Shown: piece by piece, positions 44,601 through 52,023 of the stretch | Layout of the letters: each line of letters begins with the position of its first letter | Position numbering within the stretch: the first letter of the stretch is position 1 | Assembly (NCBI RefSeq): GCF_002013915.1 | Contig: NZ_MBTF01000036.1 | Span: forward strand, 186,001 to 250,000 | Source of the DNA: Mucilaginibacter pedocola | GTDB lineage: Bacteria; Bacteroidota; Bacteroidia; Sphingobacteriales; Sphingobacteriaceae | Reading direction: 5' to 3' | DNA: 64,000 nt | Position numbers and translations under genes: made by a program | Notes under the pieces: generated by a model | Databases searched by the model: none | The model's input: only the letters and a program-made list of their open reading frames with translations | What the model was told of the DNA's origin: nothing

Positions 44601-44927
44601 TTGATTACGGGCAAAATAAATGTCGACATCATCGCTAAAGATTGCGGTGACCTGTGAGAATCCGTTCCGCGAGAGCGAACGTGTGCTTTCAAGGCCGGGG
44701 ATGCCCGCCAATGCCGTTTCAACAGGAAACGTCACTTGCTTTTCTACTTCCATAGGAGAAAATGCTGCAGCCACAGTGTTGATTTGTACCTGGTTGTTAG
44801 TAATGTCCGGCACAGCGTCAATCGCCAAGCCTTTCAAGGAGTAAATCCCAATGCCTGCGATGGCAGCCGTCAGAAGGGCAACCAAAATCCGATTGCAAAG
44901 GGAAAATCCTAAAATTCTTTCAATCAT
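41697..44927 (-). CDS. czcA: CzcA-type heavy-metal RND pump (separate-gene type)
   Basis: A 1076-aa inner-membrane antiporter, close in length to proteobacterial CzcA/HelA. It has PDITNNQVQIN after the first helix, the charged fourth helix GALDFGLIVDGAVIITEN with the Asp/Asp/Glu set for divalent cations, and late segments GAGAEVQKPLATVVIGG. Unlike the pump at 19244 it has no TolC extension. It is last in the order czcC, czcB, ICMT-like, czcA. Ten to fifteen nucleotides separate most genes, so it is one operon. The likely substrates are Zn, Cd, Co or Ni. Confidence 0.93.
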   Translation of the reverse strand: MIERILGFSLCNRILVALLTAAIAGIGIYSLKGLAIDAVPDITNNQVQINTVAAAFSPMEVEKQVTFPVETALAGIPGLESTRSLSRNGFSQVTAIFSDDVDIYFARNQVNQRLAEAKENLPDGVDPTMGAISTGLGEIYMWTVEYNNPNGKGADIKNGEPGWQKDGSYLTPEGQRLRKDFELAGYLRTVEDWIIRPQMKGVKGVAGVDAIGGYVQQYHVMPDPEKLVSLGLSFDTVINVIQRNNHSIGAGYIERNGESYVVRSDGRIDNAEQLANIVVANRRGIPIYLKDVAEIGIGRELRTGSASGNGNEVVVGTSLMLIGSNSRVVSEAVDQKLQEINKSLPPGIIAKTVLNRTKLVDSTIKTVEKNLTEGAILVIVILFALLGNFRAALITALVIPISMLMTAMGMQYFNISGNLMSLGALDFGLIVDGAVIITENCLRRLAEQQHHEGRVLTLKERLHEVSLAAREMIQPSVFGQAIIIMVYIPLLTFTGVEGKMFQPMALTVIIALVAAFVLSLTFVPAMIAIFVSGKVEEKESKIIHVTKSGYEPMLRSSLHRPLAFILGATGAFAVALIIFFNMGQEFIPTLDEKDIAMHAIRIPSTSLTQSQALQAEVEKAVSSIPEVSFVFSKTGTAEMAADPMPPNASDTFIILKPREEWADSKMEKTALIDRIAETVGKIPGNNYEFTQPIQMRFNELISGVRSDIAIKVYGDDFPQMEKTANQIAQILRGVNGSADVKVEQTSGLPMMEMKLDKGAIARYGLNVSDILDVISVAIGGKETGLVFQGDRRFDILVRLPDALRQDLEVIQNLPILLPEDNDPSDLVRNAQHVRPTYIPLKEVAKLEIKDGPNQISRENGKRRIVVQSNVRGRDISSFVEDARTVLDQKLKLPTGYWLEWGGQFKNLEEAKVRLSLVVPACFFMIFLLLFSALNSVKQALLVFSGVPLALTGGILTLWLRGMPFSISAAVGLIALSGVAVLNGLVMVSRINQLIREGMEIDSAIIEGALSRLRPVLMTALVASLGFVPMAIATGAGAEVQKPLATVVIGGLITATLLTLLVLPAIYHYFSLGERNK

Positions 44928-44939
44928 TTTTCTTACATC

Positions 44940-45578
44940 CTAAAAGAGATACAGAAACGTTTTCAGCTGGCCTGTCTGATGCATGTAATGGAGCGTTTCC
45001 AAAATCGGCAAGGCCAAGAAAAAACCAAACGAGTCAGTAATGGTGCGGAAAACAAAATACGGCTTGATCATTATTTCCTCAGGCGACTTCCACAGGGAAA
45101 GATTAGGAACCCATCTGGGAACAATGGCCTTGTAGCTTCTATATTTTTTGCCGAACTTTTGTTCAAGATAACCTTCTTCAGCTTTGACTACATAAGGGTA
45201 ATACAGCAAAAACCCCAAGATCATTACGCCAACAAGGATTAGACTGGCTGTTTGCAAGCCGATGCCGATTACTGCGATAAATGATCCAACATATAACGGG
45301 TTTCTCACAACCGAAAATGGCCCATGGGTAATGATATCGCTATCTTTCCGCCCGCCGATATACAGCGAGCAATAGATTCTGACTGCCACGCCCAGAATAA
45401 TGAGAAAATATCCTGCCCACTGCATGGCTTCATGCAATGGCGAACTTTCCGGAAGCCAGGTCGAACTGAAAAGAAACAGAGGCAATGACAGCAATATCAA
45501 AAGGCGCTTGTGCTTCATGCGCGATTTTAATCGCTTAGCTGGCTTGCTGATGGTATTGGAAGTATAGGTTACGTTCAT
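44940..45578 (-). CDS. isoprenylcysteine carboxyl methyltransferase-like membrane protein
   Basis: A 212-aa protein with about five membrane helices. The C-terminal ICMT/PEMT signature is present: GPFSVVRNPLYVGSF and the later EEGYLEQKFGKKYRSYKA. I start it at ATG 45578, 5 nt after the czcB stop with AGGA upstream; a longer frame overlaps czcB. Such proteins are often found in heavy-metal efflux operons of Proteobacteria, where their methylated substrate is unknown. The C-terminal extension (FRTITDSFGFFLALPILETL) adds another helix. Confidence 0.8.
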   Translation of the reverse strand: MNVTYTSNTISKPAKRLKSRMKHKRLLILLSLPLFLFSSTWLPESSPLHEAMQWAGYFLIILGVAVRIYCSLYIGGRKDSDIITHGPFSVVRNPLYVGSFIAVIGIGLQTASLILVGVMILGFLLYYPYVVKAEEGYLEQKFGKKYRSYKAIVPRWVPNLSLWKSPEEIMIKPYFVFRTITDSFGFFLALPILETLHYMHQTGQLKTFLYLF

Positions 45579-45582
45579 TTGA

Positions 45583-46542
45583 TTAGTCCTCATGTTCGGC
45601 TTCGGATTTGCCGATATCTGCTTTGATAATGAAACTGTTTGCTGACACATACGTTTCACCCGGCTCAAGACCGCTTAAAACTTCTGTCCACTCACGATCA
45701 CTTTGACCAGTTTCAATCTTTCGCATGGCATAGGCATCGCCTTTTTGTACATAGACAACATTGCTACCTTCTTGACGCTGGATCGCGGTTGTCTTGACAG
45801 CTACGGGCACTTCATTTTCGCTTAAAACAACATCGCCGCGCACGGTCATGCCTGCACGCCATTTATTGTCAGGGTTTTCGATTGTCACGCGCGCGATAAC
45901 GGTCTGGCTTGAACTTTCTGCTGTCGGCAAGATGTTTGTCAAAATCGCCTCAGCGCTGGTTTCATCGGTCAGGCTCTTGATATCAATCTTCTGACCCGGC
46001 TTGATGTGTTCAACATCACGGGAAAAGATAAAAAATTCTGCCCAGAGTTCCGAAAGGTCAGCAACAACAAACATCGATTCAGTTTCTGCCACGTCACCGA
46101 TATTGGTATTACGTCCCAGCACAACACCATCCAGCGGAGAAGTAACCGGATAAACCTGAAGGCTTTCATTGCTTTCGACGGTTGCAAGCGTTTCGCCTTT
46201 CTTGACGGTATCACCGAGACCTTTTTTCACATCACGGACAATGCCTGGAAAGCGCGCGCGAACTTGTGCCAGACGGTTTTGGTTTAGCGTAACTTTGCCT
46301 GTCAGGCCAATCGTCCGGTGAACCGTAGCTGGTCCGGCAACTGCAAGCTCGATCTTCATTGCATCGGCGGATTCCTTGCTGATCTTGGTTTGGTCAGCCT
46401 GTTCTTCCCCATGGCCTGCTTCAGCCCCGTTTGCAGAAACCGCTTCTTCGGCTTTGTGATCCCCGCTTGCAAAGGATTTATAGGCACCTACGCCTCCTGC
46501 AACCCCCGCCAGTAAGGCAATGACTAATAGTTTATTCCGCAT
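45583..46542 (-). CDS. czcB: CzcB-like RND adaptor (proteobacterial type)
   Basis: A 319-aa membrane-fusion protein starting at ATG 46542 (MRNKLLVIALLAGVAGGVGA), with an A/G-rich ribosome-binding site; an earlier in-frame start lies deep in czcC. A short charged, His-containing linker (SGDHKAEEAVSANGAEAGHG) follows the anchor. Lipoyl halves: FPGIVRDVKKGLGDTVKKG and VTSPLDGVVLGRNTNIGD. It overlaps czcC by 11 nt. It links CzcA to CzcC in the periplasm. Confidence 0.9.
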   Translation of the reverse strand: MRNKLLVIALLAGVAGGVGAYKSFASGDHKAEEAVSANGAEAGHGEEQADQTKISKESADAMKIELAVAGPATVHRTIGLTGKVTLNQNRLAQVRARFPGIVRDVKKGLGDTVKKGETLATVESNESLQVYPVTSPLDGVVLGRNTNIGDVAETESMFVVADLSELWAEFFIFSRDVEHIKPGQKIDIKSLTDETSAEAILTNILPTAESSSQTVIARVTIENPDNKWRAGMTVRGDVVLSENEVPVAVKTTAIQRQEGSNVVYVQKGDAYAMRKIETGQSDREWTEVLSGLEPGETYVSANSFIIKADIGKSEAEHED

Positions 46543-47791
46543 TTTTCTTCTCCGGTTGCATGCCATCCGCTTGCGCTGTCAGGCGCTCGATTTGGGCGGC
46601 ATTGATTTGGTATTGCTGCAAGGCTTGTACATAGGAAAGTTTTGTTTCTGCCAATGTGCGCTGGGCATCAAGGACTTCGAGATACGCGAACTTCCCTGCG
46701 TTGTAGCCGCGCTTCGCCTGCGCAAAAGCTTCCTGCGCTTCAGGCAGGATATTATTTTTGATGGTTGATGCTGTAACGTAAGCACTTTCCAGCCCTTGCG
46801 CGTATTCATTAAAGCTGTCCTGTTTGCCGAGCAGCCATCCTTGACGATCCATATCCGCTTTGACAGCCAACTGTCGCGCCTTGGCAATATTGCCGCCATT
46901 CATATTGAAAACTGGTAGCGGGATAGAGAGGCCAGCCACAAGCGCTTGATCATTATTTTGGCGCAAATCACGCACCCCGACGCTAAAACTTGGATCTGGT
47001 ATGGCATTGGCTTTTTCAAGATCGACTTGTGATTTTGCCTGATTTACCGCAGCCGCCTGACGCTTGTGGTCAACGGTCGCAAGCAGAATATCTTCAATAT
47101 TGCCAGCCAATTTCGGCTCTACGATTTTATAAAATTCTTTCGCAGATAATTGGCTTGTCATCGGCATGCCAGCCCAGTAAGTCGCAAGACTTTTGACCGC
47201 TGCTTCCTTCTGGCGTTTTGCGCGCTCATAAGCAACCTGTGCATTGGCAAGAGAAACTCTTGCTTTGTTTTTTTGGATAACAGGTTCAGCAGCTGCATCG
47301 ACACGCTTTGTCACCGTAGCCAAAACATCTTTAGCCAATTCGACTTGCTGTTGCGCAATGACAGCCTGTTCCTGTGCGGCAACCGCATTGGCAAAAGCGA
47401 CTTTAACATCGCGCATCAAATCAAAACGCGTTGCAAGGCGATCATAAGCTGCAATATCCTGTCCGGATTCAGCAATGGCAATCCGTGCCGACCGTTTGCC
47501 GCCGATCTGGATCAATTGGGAAACGCCAAAAGTTATCTCGGCAGAGTCTGCGCCGTTGTAAACGCCGCTGCCGCCAACGTTTTCGACATCTACCCCTAAT
47601 ACAGGATTTGGCAGCGATCCAGCCTGTCGGCGTTCCCCTTTAGCTGCTAAAACAGTTGCTTCAGCGCCTTGAATTGTAGGGGATTGTTCCAAAGATAGGT
47701 TGATCGCTGTCTTTAACGTTAATGGTTCGGCAAAGGCAGGGTTAATGCAAATTGCCCACATGCAGGCACAGATCGCCCAGAATTTTTTCAT
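46532..47791 (-). CDS. czcC: CzcC-like outer-membrane efflux protein
   Basis: A 419-aa TolC-family protein with a signal peptide (FWAICACMWAICINPAFA). The typical start of the mature part is LTLKTAINLSLEQSPTIQGA and a second repeat begins near residue 210 (ASFSVGVRDLR in the barrel part). Long coiled coils occupy the rest. It is first in the czcC-czcB-ICMT-czcA operon. The Ala-rich style and gene order resemble Proteobacteria (for example Legionella-type Hel/Czc systems) rather than Bacteroidetes. Confidence 0.9.
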   Translation of the reverse strand: MKKFWAICACMWAICINPAFAEPLTLKTAINLSLEQSPTIQGAEATVLAAKGERRQAGSLPNPVLGVDVENVGGSGVYNGADSAEITFGVSQLIQIGGKRSARIAIAESGQDIAAYDRLATRFDLMRDVKVAFANAVAAQEQAVIAQQQVELAKDVLATVTKRVDAAAEPVIQKNKARVSLANAQVAYERAKRQKEAAVKSLATYWAGMPMTSQLSAKEFYKIVEPKLAGNIEDILLATVDHKRQAAAVNQAKSQVDLEKANAIPDPSFSVGVRDLRQNNDQALVAGLSIPLPVFNMNGGNIAKARQLAVKADMDRQGWLLGKQDSFNEYAQGLESAYVTASTIKNNILPEAQEAFAQAKRGYNAGKFAYLEVLDAQRTLAETKLSYVQALQQYQINAAQIERLTAQADGMQPEKKNAE

Positions 47792-47856
47792 AATAGAATT
47801 CCTCGTTTAAACATAGTTAGCTGAAAAGCCGATGCACCTGACAAATCAGGTTGTGA

Positions 47857-48207
47857 TTAGACGAGTTGTTTGGGAGGGCGCTTTAAACCGTCCGTTGAAT
47901 GGTCAGCGTAATTAACTGCGTGCAGTAAAATATAATCGGTTTCTTTACTGGTAACGATGTTAAAAGCCAGTTCTGGAGCAGCAATCATTTTTATGCAACA
48001 ATGGTTCGCCACACAGCAATGATCGATGAATTTTACTGTTTCGGAATGATTGCTTGAACCAGTCGTCAATGTTTTTATAGCTTGGGCAACAATCACTTTT
48101 GATGAATGAGTATCTTGGTTGGCCATGCAAATATGAGGCACCGTAAGACTGAAAATCATTACGACCGCAATCAAGGAGTATATAAGCCTGGTAACAGAGC
48201 TAAGCAT
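47857..48207 (-). CDS. small secreted Cys/His protein
   Basis: A 116-aa protein with a signal peptide (LIYSLIAVVMIFSLTVPHIC) and a metal-ligand patch (FIDHCCVANHCCIKM). It ends GLKRPPKQLV. It lies 65 nt upstream of czcC on the same strand and may be the first gene of the operon. It resembles the small periplasmic proteins (DUF2946-like) beside copper and zinc operons in Proteobacteria, without a firm family match. A periplasmic metal-binding or sensing role is inferred. Confidence 0.65.
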   Translation of the reverse strand: MLSSVTRLIYSLIAVVMIFSLTVPHICMANQDTHSSKVIVAQAIKTLTTGSSNHSETVKFIDHCCVANHCCIKMIAAPELAFNIVTSKETDYILLHAVNYADHSTDGLKRPPKQLV

Positions 48208-48347
48208 GGCGAGATCTTAAGCTCTCCATTTTTTTTGTCAATGCTCAATCACCGCTATAACGTTGTTTAATCAAGCGACAGGGTTATTGACTATTTAATC
48301 TTACTTTTTTGATATTGTATTGCTACTTTATAACATTTTACCCAGCG

Positions 48348-48518
48348 TCATATTTCTTTGGCAAGCTCAAGTGCAACGGATTGGAGTTCATGCTTCTGTT
48401 CCAGCAACTTCAACTCTTGATGTATACGTTCGAAAATTGGCAAGTAAACGTCACCAAATATTGCAACAATCTTCGCTGCCGTAAGATATACTTCCTTAAT
48501 TTCATCAATATTGGTCAT
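48348..48518 (-). CDS. 56-aa helical small protein
   Basis: A short gene with a textbook ribosome-binding site (AGGAGT, 5 nt before ATG 48518). The product begins MTNIDEIKEVYLTAAKIVAI and continues as an amphipathic helix (RIHQELKLLEQKHEL), ending LAKEI. No membrane helix or signal. The strong Shine-Dalgarno site is unusual for Bacteroidetes genes, which supports an outside origin with the Czc block. A plus-strand frame over the same DNA is its shadow. The role is unknown. Confidence 0.6.
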   Translation of the reverse strand: MTNIDEIKEVYLTAAKIVAIFGDVYLPIFERIHQELKLLEQKHELQSVALELAKEI

Positions 48519-48844
48519 TGGACACTCCTTTTGATCCCAATTTAAAATATCGACTACAAAAACTGTTCTATTTTCTTAGATGAATAACAATTGTTAAACA
48601 GAAATAATCACGATGTACTATTACCCTACTGGCTACGTTTTTTTGGTGGAACCACCTATTGTTTTAAAGCGGGCAAATAAACTACCATCTAAATGGACGT
48701 GTATTAATAATACACTTGTATGTTGAGGAAGAGAAAATCATTATTCGTTATTAATGAAATTCGTTTTTGATACGCTCGCGCGAAATTTCGAGTAGAAGTC
48801 TCGCGATCCCAACAGCGAATAAAACTTATCAAGAAGGAATTGGA
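48519..48844. promoter_or_regulatory. 326-nt regulatory region with palindromes
   Basis: No gene is seen. GTGTATTA-A-TAATACAC (48699-48715) is a perfect inverted repeat; GGTGGAACCACC near 48646-48657 is a 12-base palindrome followed by TATTGTTTTAAA, which resembles the sequence upstream of the integrase at 7085-7100. It separates the imported Czc block from the ICE core and should hold the promoter of the AlpA-like gene. Confidence 0.5.
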
Positions 48845-49045
48845 ATGCCAGAAAACTTAGAGCCACTTCTCAATAGAAAAGAAGCGGCACGGTACATTAA
48901 TTTTTCACCCGGGACTTTAGCTGTTTGGGACTGTACCAAACGTTACGAATTACATCCTATCAAAATCGGCAAATCAGTACGCTATCGTCGTTCTGACCTG
49001 GACAGGTTTTTAGAACAAAGCCTTATCCGCAAGCCAGCAAAATAA
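48845..49045 (+). CDS. AlpA/excisionase-type helix-turn-helix protein
   Basis: A 66-aa protein (ATG 48845, preceded by AAGGAATTGG). The domain NRKEAARYINFSPGTLAVWD followed by IKIGKSVRYRRSDLDRFLE is the MerR-like winged helix of excisionase/AlpA proteins. It may direct excision by the integrase or activate the downstream ICE genes. It begins the core module: primase-like, RadC-like and methyltransferase genes follow on the same strand with short gaps. Confidence 0.85.
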   Translation: MPENLEPLLNRKEAARYINFSPGTLAVWDCTKRYELHPIKIGKSVRYRRSDLDRFLEQSLIRKPAK

Positions 49046-49082
49046 CATACACACACACAATCTAATTAATTCGGAGATCGCC

Positions 49083-49982
49083 ATGAACATCGAACATGCG
49101 AAATGCATTCCCATGTCTACAATTCTGGAAAGGATTAATTCCTTTCCTAATAAACAGGATGAAAAAGAAGCTTGGTATTTCTCACCATTCCGTGAAGAGA
49201 AAACCGCCAGCTTCCACATCAATAATTCAAAAAATGTTTGGTTTGATTTTGGAGACGGTAAAGGGGGCGATACAGTTGAGTTTGTTTGCACTTACTTGCG
49301 TAAGCATGGTGAGGACTCAACAGTGCCGGATGCACTTCGTTGGCTTTCCAATATGGCACCAATGCCATTCAAACCTAACCCACCGGCAAAAGTAAAAGCC
49401 GAGAAGCCTAAGTGGAAATTATTGAAAGCAGTCGAACTGCAGGATTTAGCACTTAGCCGGTATTTGCAGAAACGTGGTATTTCATTGCCTCTGGCCAAAC
49501 AACATTTAAAAAAGGTCGAAGTAGAGCACGTAGAAAATAAATCTCGGATGTATGCTCTTGGTTTCAGAAACGAAGATGGTGGTTATGAGTTGCGCAACCC
49601 TTTCTTAAAAAGTTGCGTCGCGCCAAAAACCATCTCCTTTATTAGGGGCCAGACTATAAAGCCTGATGGTGTGCATTTATTTGAGGGCTTTATCGACTAT
49701 CTAACTTACTTAACCATTAGTGAAGGTAGGCAGGACGATGATGCCATTATCTTAAACTCCACAAGCTGTGTCGCCCAAGCCCTGTCATACATCAAAGGTT
49801 ACGGATATTCATTTGCTTATACATGGATGGATAATGACGTTGCGGGCACCAAGGCTACAGCCGAACTAGCCGCATTCTTTAAAAACGAGCAGGGGCTTTT
49901 GCACAAGCCAATGAACGAGGTTTACAAGCCATGCAAGGATCTAAATGCCTGGCACATGGACAACCTCAATTTGAGCTTATAG
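49083..49982 (+). CDS. primase-like protein with CHC2-derived and toprim domains
   Basis: A 299-aa protein. The N-terminal part resembles the CHC2 zinc-binding domain of DNA primase (WYFSPFREEKTASFHINN, WFDFGDGKGGDTVEFV), but the zinc Cys are largely missing. The second half carries a toprim fold: the Glu motif HLFEGFIDYLTYL and the Asp motif YTWMDNDVAGT. Such short proteins in Bacteroidetes ICEs likely help prime the transferred strand. Start ATG 49083 with GGAG upstream. The stop is nine bases before the RadC-like gene. Confidence 0.85.
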   Translation: MNIEHAKCIPMSTILERINSFPNKQDEKEAWYFSPFREEKTASFHINNSKNVWFDFGDGKGGDTVEFVCTYLRKHGEDSTVPDALRWLSNMAPMPFKPNPPAKVKAEKPKWKLLKAVELQDLALSRYLQKRGISLPLAKQHLKKVEVEHVENKSRMYALGFRNEDGGYELRNPFLKSCVAPKTISFIRGQTIKPDGVHLFEGFIDYLTYLTISEGRQDDDAIILNSTSCVAQALSYIKGYGYSFAYTWMDNDVAGTKATAELAAFFKNEQGLLHKPMNEVYKPCKDLNAWHMDNLNLSL

Positions 49983-49991
49983 GTGGTGGCG

Positions 49992-50471
49992 ATGTTATCA
50001 ACAAATCACCACATAAACTTTGACGTGACCGAAGTTGAACTTGTTTACAAAAACAAAATTCCCGCTAAGGACAGGCTAAAGGTTGCAAGTTCTCAGGCCG
50101 CGCATGATGTTTTTCGCCTGGCCTGGGATGAAAACCTCATCGATCTCGTAGAGGAATTTAAAATCATTCTTTTAGCTGCGAATAACACGGTTATTGGCCT
50201 TTCTCATGTTGCCAAAGGCAGCACTACGCAATGTTTAGCTGATCCTAAGATTGTATTCGCGATTTGCCTGAAAAGTAATGCATCAGCGATATGCCTGGCG
50301 CATAACCATCCTTCGGGTAATCCATGCCCCAGCGAAACTGATTTACAGCTAACCGCAAAATTCTGCGAAGCGGCAAGGCTATTAGACATCAAGGTTTTGG
50401 ATCACCTCATCCTGACCAGGCACGGTTATACCTCATTAGAGGATGACGGACTGATGCCGTCGTTCAATTAA
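49992..50471 (+). CDS. RadC-like JAB/MPN-domain protein
   Basis: A 159-aa protein with the JAMM metalloprotease-fold signature HNHPSGNPCPSETD and the preceding strand IVFAICLKSNASAICLAHN. GTG codons nine and six bases upstream are possible starts; I prefer ATG 49992. RadC-like proteins are common on mobile elements; a peptidase or DNA-related role is not settled. It is transcribed with the primase-like gene. Confidence 0.85.
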   Translation: MLSTNHHINFDVTEVELVYKNKIPAKDRLKVASSQAAHDVFRLAWDENLIDLVEEFKIILLAANNTVIGLSHVAKGSTTQCLADPKIVFAICLKSNASAICLAHNHPSGNPCPSETDLQLTAKFCEAARLLDIKVLDHLILTRHGYTSLEDDGLMPSFN

Positions 50472-50512
50472 TACCGGTTTTTCTAAATCAACTTTTAACA
50501 ATGAGGTAATTT

Positions 50513-51229
50513 TTGAACAAAAATGAAGCGCACCAAAAAATCAAAACAGTTGAATTATTCGCCGGTGTTGGAGGCTTCCGGCTCGGATTGGAGGGATGGA
50601 ATGGTTCGTCGCCGTTAAGCGGCTATCGCGAACTCATCAAAAGCGATTTTGAAGTAGTATGGAGTAATCAATGGGAACCATCTACTAAAGTCCAACATGC
50701 TTCAAAAATCTATGAAGAAAACTTCGGAAAAGAAGGGCACAGCAATGCTGATATTAAAACCATTAGTACTGCTGAAATCCCAGACCATGACCTTTTAGTT
50801 GGTGGGTTTCCTTGCCAGGACTACTCCATAGCAAATCACGCCAGCCAATTCACCGGGATAAAAGGGAAAAAAGGATCTTTATGGTGGGAAATTCACCGCA
50901 TCCTTAGAGAAAAAAGTGAAGCGGATGCGCCTGTAAAATATATTTTGCTGGAAAACGTCGACCGTATATTGGCAACGCCAATTGATCGCAAGGGGCACGA
51001 TTTCGCTACTATTTTAGCAAGCCTTTCCGACCTCGGCTATGCGGTGGAATGGCGGGTAGTCAATGCCGCCGACTACGGCATGCCCCAAAAACGCCGTCGT
51101 CTTTTCATGATCGGCTACCATCGGACATCCCCAATATTCGCTAAAATCAAATCCGGTTTCAAGTGCAATAAGTGGCTAATTGAAGACGGTGTTTTAGCAA
51201 ACGCTTTCCCTGCAACAACACGAGGTTAA
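50513..51229 (+). CDS. DNA cytosine-5 methyltransferase, N-terminal part
   Basis: A 238-aa segment starting at TTG 50513 with GAGG upstream. It has motif I (ELFAGVGGFRLGLEG), the catalytic Cys motif IV (VGGFPCQDYS), motif VI (LLENVDRI) and motif VIII (MPQKRRRLFMIG). It lacks the target-recognition region and motifs IX and X, which lie in the next frame. It ends at TAA one base before the ATG of that frame. A one-base shift near GAGGTTAAAATG would join the two. Either a frameshifted gene or a two-chain enzyme. Confidence 0.85.
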   Translation: MNKNEAHQKIKTVELFAGVGGFRLGLEGWNGSSPLSGYRELIKSDFEVVWSNQWEPSTKVQHASKIYEENFGKEGHSNADIKTISTAEIPDHDLLVGGFPCQDYSIANHASQFTGIKGKKGSLWWEIHRILREKSEADAPVKYILLENVDRILATPIDRKGHDFATILASLSDLGYAVEWRVVNAADYGMPQKRRRLFMIGYHRTSPIFAKIKSGFKCNKWLIEDGVLANAFPATTRG

Positions 51230-51230
51230 A

Positions 51231-51815
51231 ATGCGCCAATTCAAAATCGAAGGCCCGATTTCCGCAATTGCCATCCCCGCAATAAAGAAAAGTGAAAAGC
51301 TGCTATACAATGCTGGTGTAATGCTTGATAGACAAGTTACAACCCTGCGATTGTACCCACTTTACCAAGGCATCTGTAAAACGCTTGGGGATATTCTCGT
51401 TCCGCCAAGTTCGGTTGATAAGTCTTTTTTTCTCGACGAAGCTATTATCCCAAGGTGGCGTTTTTTGAAAGCTTCAAAATCAGTGGAAAAACGCGCCAAA
51501 AAGACGGGCGAGCTTTATACTTACAAATGCGGAGGAATGCCGTTTCCTGATGCGCTCGATAAACCAGCCCGTACCATGATTACCGGGGAAGGCGGCAGTT
51601 CTGCATCGCGATTTACGCACGTCATCCAAACCGAAGACGGCAAGATGAGGCGCTTAACCCCCATAGAACTTGAACGCTTAAATATGTTCCCCGATAATTT
51701 CACAGCAACAGCCAGCAACGCAAAACGTGGATTTTTCATGGGCAATGCGCTTGTCATAGGTGTGGTCGAAAAAATAGCTCGTCAGTTATCTGCGGTTATC
51801 TCGAACCTTACCTAA
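51231..51815 (+). CDS. DNA cytosine-5 methyltransferase, C-terminal part
   Basis: A 194-aa segment with the target-recognition domain (GELYTYKCGGMPFPDALDKP), motif IX (RRLTPIELERLNMFPDNF) and motif X (GFFMGNALVIGVVEKIARQL). The start at ATG 51231 is preceded by GAGG, so reinitiation after the upstream stop is possible. Together the halves make a normal-length enzyme of about 430 aa. No restriction endonuclease gene is adjacent, so it is probably a solitary methyltransferase that protects the element from host restriction. Confidence 0.82.
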   Translation: MRQFKIEGPISAIAIPAIKKSEKLLYNAGVMLDRQVTTLRLYPLYQGICKTLGDILVPPSSVDKSFFLDEAIIPRWRFLKASKSVEKRAKKTGELYTYKCGGMPFPDALDKPARTMITGEGGSSASRFTHVIQTEDGKMRRLTPIELERLNMFPDNFTATASNAKRGFFMGNALVIGVVEKIARQLSAVISNLT

Positions 51816-51831
51816 AGTCAAATTTGAACGA

Positions 51832-52015
51832 GCCTTTCCTGGTGAATTGAGCCAATGGTTTTGCAAGGAGATTAACCGAAGGCGCTCTCGACACCAACTA
51901 TTATTTTCCTCTGCCCTTTCAGGGCATTCACTCGCCCATCCAAAATAACAGCTGGTTTGTTCGCTTAACCTTCGGTTGTCCATCTCCTGCAACCATTAAC
52001 TCCAACAGGAAAGGC
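51832..52015 (+). ncRNA. structured 5' leader, copy 1
   Basis: A 184-nt block that can fold into one long multi-part hairpin. Closing stem: GCCTTTCCTG (51832-51841) with CAGGAAAGGC (52006-52015). Next: AATGGTT (51854-51860) with AACCATT (51991-51997), GCA with TGC, GGAGAT (51867-51872) with ATCTCC (51982-51987), and AACCGAAGG (51874-51882) with CCTTCGGTT (51969-51977). A separate internal hairpin TGCCCT-TTC-AGGGCA is at 51912-51926. The last arm contains AGGAAAGG, the likely ribosome-binding site of the gene 8 nt on, so folding would hide it. Not an RNA family I recognise. Confidence 0.75.
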
Positions 52016-52023
52016 TACCAAAA

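Larger units (their letters stand above)
40125..48518. mobile_element. probable proteobacterial island nested in the ICE
   Basis: The block combines a DUF6538-type integrase, separate czcC, czcB and czcA genes with an ICMT-like gene, and a small gene with a strong AGGAG ribosome-binding site. This is unlike the fused CzcA-TolC of the same window and typical of Proteobacteria. Codon choice is also different (more GGC, CGC and GCC). Borders are uncertain: the left could be 39407 or 40125, and the right lies between 48518 and 48845. Confidence 0.5.

Noticed and set aside
48309..48545. A 78-aa plus-strand frame
   Set aside because: It is antisense to the 56-aa gene, which has a much better start.
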